From assembly GCA_900163555.1 (NCBI GenBank), contig FUHX01000079.1, forward strand, positions 108,770 through 172,769: a DNA stretch of 64,000 nucleotides, read 5' to 3'. The DNA is from Actinomycetales bacterium JB111. GTDB taxonomy: Bacteria; Actinomycetota; Actinomycetes; Actinomycetales; Actinomycetaceae. Below the pieces are notes generated by a model, which ran no database searches, was not told the DNA's origin, and saw nothing but the letters and a program-made list of their open reading frames with translations. Positions 61,371 through 64,000 of this stretch are shown one piece after another (position 1 is the stretch's first letter; each line of letters opens with the position of its first letter). A program made the position numbers and the translations under genes.

Positions 61371-61799
61371 ATGCCTCTCTCTGAGTATGAGCAGCGCATG
61401 CTCGCCCAGATGGAAGAGCAGCTCCACGCCGACGACCCGCGGCTCGCGGAGGCTCTCGGCGAGTCCGGTGGGCCCAACCTGCGGAAGGTCGCGCTCGGTT
61501 CGCTCATCGCGATCGCCGGGATCTGTGCGCTCGTGGGCGGTGTCGCTCAGGGCTGGATCTGGCTCGGCGTGCTGGGCTTCATCGCCATGGCCGGCGGACT
61601 GCTTCTCGCCCTGAGCCCGTCGAACGGCAAGCCGTCCGGTCGGGCGACCGCGCCCGGCGGCGGCAACGGGGGCGGCGGCGCGCGCCGCGGCTCCTCGCCG
61701 AACGGCGGCTCTGGCCCTTCCGGCGGCAGGACCGCCTCCACGAAGAGCTTCATGGAGCGCCAGCAGGAGAAGTGGGAGAAGCGCGGCGAGGGCCGCTGA
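61371..61799 (+). CDS. DUF3040 domain membrane protein
   Basis: 142 aa: the conserved start PLSEYEQRMLAQMEEQLHADDPRLA, two membrane helices (LIAIAGICALVGGVAQG, WLGVLGFIAMAGGLLLAL) and a Gly/Ser-rich tail ending in a basic amphipathic KSFMERQQEKWEKR. The family is common in actinobacteria near the mraZ cluster; its function is unknown. ATG 61371 has AAGGAGG upstream. Confidence 0.92.
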   Translation: MPLSEYEQRMLAQMEEQLHADDPRLAEALGESGGPNLRKVALGSLIAIAGICALVGGVAQGWIWLGVLGFIAMAGGLLLALSPSNGKPSGRATAPGGGNGGGGARRGSSPNGGSGPSGGRTASTKSFMERQQEKWEKRGEGR

Positions 61800-61831
61800 T
61801 CGACCACAGGGCGTAGCCCCCGACTGAACTC

Positions 61832-61867
61832 GACCGCCCGGTCCGCAGCGATGCGGACCGGGCGGTC
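61832..61867 (+). terminator. terminator after the DUF3040 gene
   Basis: A perfect 15-bp stem (61832-61846 with 61853-61867) with a 6-nt loop. The gap from here to about 62160 shows no gene or clear motif. Confidence 0.8.
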
Positions 61868-62186
61868 TGTCGTGCGTGGCCGGTCGCCGGTCGCCGTCCG
61901 GCGCTGGCCGGGGCGCATCGCCGGCGGCCCGGCAGGCCGCCCCACGACCCTCCCCACTTCGCTCCCCAGATCCCTCCACAGGTTCGCGGCCACCGCGCTT
62001 CCCGGTGTTCTCGCGCGGAAATCCGCTCCTGAGGCCGCGCGGCACCCGCTCCCTCTCGTCACCGCATCGCGAAGCACGCCACGCCCGGGTGACAGACCTG
62101 CGCCTTTCCCTCCACCGCACCCCACCAGTCATTACCTGGGCAAACACGCGACACTGACGCAATGTGGGTCCGATCTGCTATCGGAG

Positions 62187-62211
62187 TGGAGTGAAGTGGA
62201 GTAACGTGGGG
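62187..62211 (+). promoter_or_regulatory. MraZ operator and mraZ promoter
   Basis: TGGAG, TGGAG and TGGGG start at 62187, 62197 and 62207, exactly 10 bp apart. This is the TGGGN-N5 direct-repeat arrangement known for MraZ autorepression. A -10-like TAACGT (62202-62207) overlaps the third repeat, so MraZ binding would block its own promoter. Another TGGGT lies at 62165. Confidence 0.75.
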
Positions 62212-62251
62212 ATCACGGGAGCGGCCGGGCGACGACGAGGGAGGTGCCGCG

Positions 62252-62683
62252 ATGTTCCTTGGCACCTACGAGCCGCGCCTTGACGACAAGGGGCGCGTGA
62301 TCCTGCCCGCGAAGTTCCGCTCGGAGCTCGCCGAGGGACTCGTGCTCACCCGCGGCCAGGACCGCTGCCTCTACGCGTTCCCCGCGGCGGAGTTCCAGTC
62401 GATGCACGAGCGGCTCCGCCAGGCGCCGGTCACCTCGAAGCAGGCGCGCGACTACCTCCGCGTCTTCCTCTCGGGTGCCTCCGACGAGCTGCCCGACCGC
62501 CAGGGACGCCTCACCATCCCGCTGAGCCTGCGCAAGTACGCGGGCCTCGAGAAGGACCTCGCGGTCATCGGCGCCGGCTCCCGTGTGGAGATCTGGGACG
62601 CCACCGCATGGGCCGACTACCTCACCGCGCAGGAGGAAGCCTTCGCCGAGACCGCCGAGGAGGTGGTCCCGGGACTGTTCTGA
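62252..62683 (+). CDS. mraZ: transcriptional regulator MraZ
   Basis: 143 aa with two SpoVT/AbrB-like halves ([23 protein letters not shown] and [21 protein letters not shown]), forming a ring that binds the direct repeats upstream of the division and cell wall cluster. The ATG follows GAGGGAGG. It is the first gene of the cluster, and rsmH follows after 300 nt. Confidence 0.97.
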   Translation: MFLGTYEPRLDDKGRVILPAKFRSELAEGLVLTRGQDRCLYAFPAAEFQSMHERLRQAPVTSKQARDYLRVFLSGASDELPDRQGRLTIPLSLRKYAGLEKDLAVIGAGSRVEIWDATAWADYLTAQEEAFAETAEEVVPGLF

Positions 62684-62982
62684 GCCTCGTCTCGCGAGGT
62701 CTCTCACCGCACCGACGCACTTCCCCGGCGCCGGTGCACCGGACCCCGACGCACTTCCCCGGCGCCGGAGCTCGAGGTGGGAGTCCTGGCGGTACGAGTC
62801 GGATCGCACCCCGGGATCGTGCCGCCGCCACCGACCACCACGCACTGACCACCACGCATCACCAACCACACGCACCACCGTTCGCACATCACCCACCACG
62901 GGCCACACACCAGCCACGCACCAGCCGCAGCCGGACCCGCACGACCCACCCACTGCACAACCCACCCGAGAGGAGGACCACG
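62684..62982 (+). promoter_or_regulatory. C-rich leader between mraZ and rsmH
   Basis: No gene is present. The first part holds a 23-bp direct repeat with core CGACGCACTTCCCCGGCG at 62712-62734 and 62746-62768. From about 62825 to 62970 the plus strand is dominated by C and A (CACC, CCACAC runs) with very little G, so its RNA would be unstructured and C-rich, as in Rho-loading sites. AGAGGAGGA before rsmH is the ribosome-binding site. Confidence 0.45.
62712..62768 (+). repeat. 23-bp direct repeat, 34-bp period
   Basis: Two identical copies at 62712-62734 and 62746-62768, separated by 11 nt. Confidence 0.85.
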
Positions 62983-64000
62983 ATGACCGCAGGCCAGGAC
63001 GACCGTCCCGCAGCCGAGCGACACGTGCCGGTCCTTCTCGACCGTTGCCTCAACCTCCTCGCCCCGGCGGTCGACCGTCCTGGAGCCGTCCTCGTCGACG
63101 CCACCCTCGGCATGGGCGGCCACACAGAGGGCGCGCTCGCCCGCTTCCCCGGGCTGACGGTGGTCGGCATCGACCGCGACCCCGAGGCGCTCGCCCTCGC
63201 CGGTGAGCGGCTCGCCCGCTTCGGCGACCGCTTCGTCGGCGTCCACGCGACGTACGACGCGATCGACTCCGTCGCGGCCGAGCACTCGCGCAACGGCGCG
63301 GGCACGGTCGAGGGCGTGCTCATGGACCTGGGCGTCTCCTCGCTCCAGCTCGACGAGGAGGACCGCGGCTTCTCGTACGCCAAGGACGCGCCGCTGGACA
63401 TGCGGATGGACGCCTCGAGCGGCCCGACCGCCGCCGACCTGCTCGCCGACCTCGACGAGGCCGAGCTCCGCCGGATCATCTCCCGCTACGGCGAGGAGAA
63501 GTTTGCCGGCCGCATCGCGAAGGAGATCGTCCGTCGTCGGGGGAAGGCCCCCCTCGCCACGACGGCGGACCTCGTCTCCGTCCTCGACGCCGCCATCCCG
63601 GCGGCCGGCCGCCGCACGGGCGGCAACCCCGCCAAGCGCACGTTCCAGGCCCTGCGGATCGCCGTGAACGGGGAGCTGGACATCCTGTCCGCCGCACTCC
63701 CGCGAGCCGTGGAGTCGATCGCCGTGGGCGGCCGGATCGTCGTCGAGTCGTACCAGTCCCTCGAGGACCGGCTCGTCAAGGCCGAGCTCGCCCGCGGCGC
63801 CACGGTCTCTGCCCCGCCCGACCTGCCGGTCGTGCCGGAGACCCACCAGCCGTACCTGGCGCTCCTCACCCGGGGGGCGGAGGAGGCCGACGAGGCCGAG
63901 CTGGCGGCGAACCCCCGATCGAAGCCCGTCCGGCTGCGTGCCGCCGAGCGGCTCCGTCCGACCCCGGACCACCTCGTCCCGAACGCCACGACCCACCCGC
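62983..64000 (+). CDS. rsmH: 16S rRNA (cytosine-1402-N4)-methyltransferase (partial)
   Basis: RsmH (MraW) methylates C1402 in the decoding centre. The frame has [15 protein letters not shown], the SAM loop [39 protein letters not shown] and the C-terminal [12 protein letters not shown]. It is open to the window edge after 339 codons, and typical length (about 320-345) means it ends within a few codons. The ATG has AGAGGAGGA upstream. Confidence 0.96.
   Translation, partial: MTAGQDDRPAAERHVPVLLDRCLNLLAPAVDRPGAVLVDATLGMGGHTEGALARFPGLTVVGIDRDPEALALAGERLARFGDRFVGVHATYDAIDSVAAEHSRNGAGTVEGVLMDLGVSSLQLDEEDRGFSYAKDAPLDMRMDASSGPTAADLLADLDEAELRRIISRYGEEKFAGRIAKEIVRRRGKAPLATTADLVSVLDAAIPAAGRRTGGNPAKRTFQALRIAVNGELDILSAALPRAVESIAVGGRIVVESYQSLEDRLVKAELARGATVSAPPDLPVVPETHQPYLALLTRGAEEADEAELAANPRSKPVRLRAAERLRPTPDHLVPNATTHP

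Noticed and set aside
1..64000. CRISPR arrays, tRNA or rRNA genes, prophage structural genes
   Set aside because: No regularly spaced identical repeats, no cloverleaf or rRNA-like stretches and no capsid or tail genes were seen. The tandem repeats found are direct and lack spacers.

Overview
This is a high-GC chromosomal window with the gene order of an actinobacterium, most likely a member of the Micrococcales or a close relative. The order is inferred from gene content and synteny, not from a marker gene. The evidence is the ribF-rpsO-pnp cluster, DUF3046 next to recA-recX, gluABCD beside miaB-miaA-dapF, lexA diverging from a LysM gene followed by nrdR, a PAC2 protein, DUF3040, and mraZ-rsmH opening the division and cell wall cluster. 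Coding is dense on both strands. Many genes appear to be leaderless, with a TANNNT-type -10 hexamer 6 to 7 nt before the start codon.

Layout. 1-9 kb holds translation, RNA decay and lysine/diaminopimelate genes: a low-complexity protein tail, ribF, rpsO, pnp, an M16 peptidase, dapB, a GNAT and dapA. 9-17.4 kb holds a small membrane protein, an ABC-2 exporter pair, RNase J (rnj), a GNAT plus a MalY-like PLP enzyme, and ftsK. 17.5-20.9 kb is an accessory cassette: a possible DtxR/IdeR-type iron box, a secreted four-cysteine small protein, an ABC ATPase and a large FtsX-like permease. 20.9-25.2 kb holds an Ltp-repeat membrane protein, a CapA-like protein, pgsA, cinA and a ClgR-like regulator. 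25.4-32.6 kb holds a giant Lhr helicase, DUF3046, recA with an SOS box, and recX.

32.6-37.0 kb is a degraded conjugative or mobilisable element between recX and the glutamate transporter. It contains a relaxase-tail-like ORF, a strikingly low-GC pair of unknown genes (one secreted), a truncated DUF4913 gene, an intact IS3-family element with no target duplication, and a truncated, frameshifted TraG/TraM-type coupling protein gene. The most economical reading is that the IS deleted the DNA between two conjugation genes.

37.0-44.1 kb holds gluABCD (leftward) and miaB-miaA-dapF (rightward). 44.1-49.6 kb holds an RsmC-like methyltransferase, hflX, a DinG-type helicase and ldh. 49.7-53.5 kb holds lexA, a divergent SOS-controlled LysM protein with three LexA boxes, nrdR and serA. 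53.6-61.8 kb holds HelD, PAC2, an MFS transporter, cspA, a spermidine-synthase-like protein, dinB and DUF3040. The window ends in mraZ with its direct-repeat operator and a partial rsmH.

DNA damage is a recurring theme: recA, recX, lexA, the LysM protein, dinB, lhr and the DinG-type helicase all lie here. SOS boxes were found only at recA and lexA/LysM.
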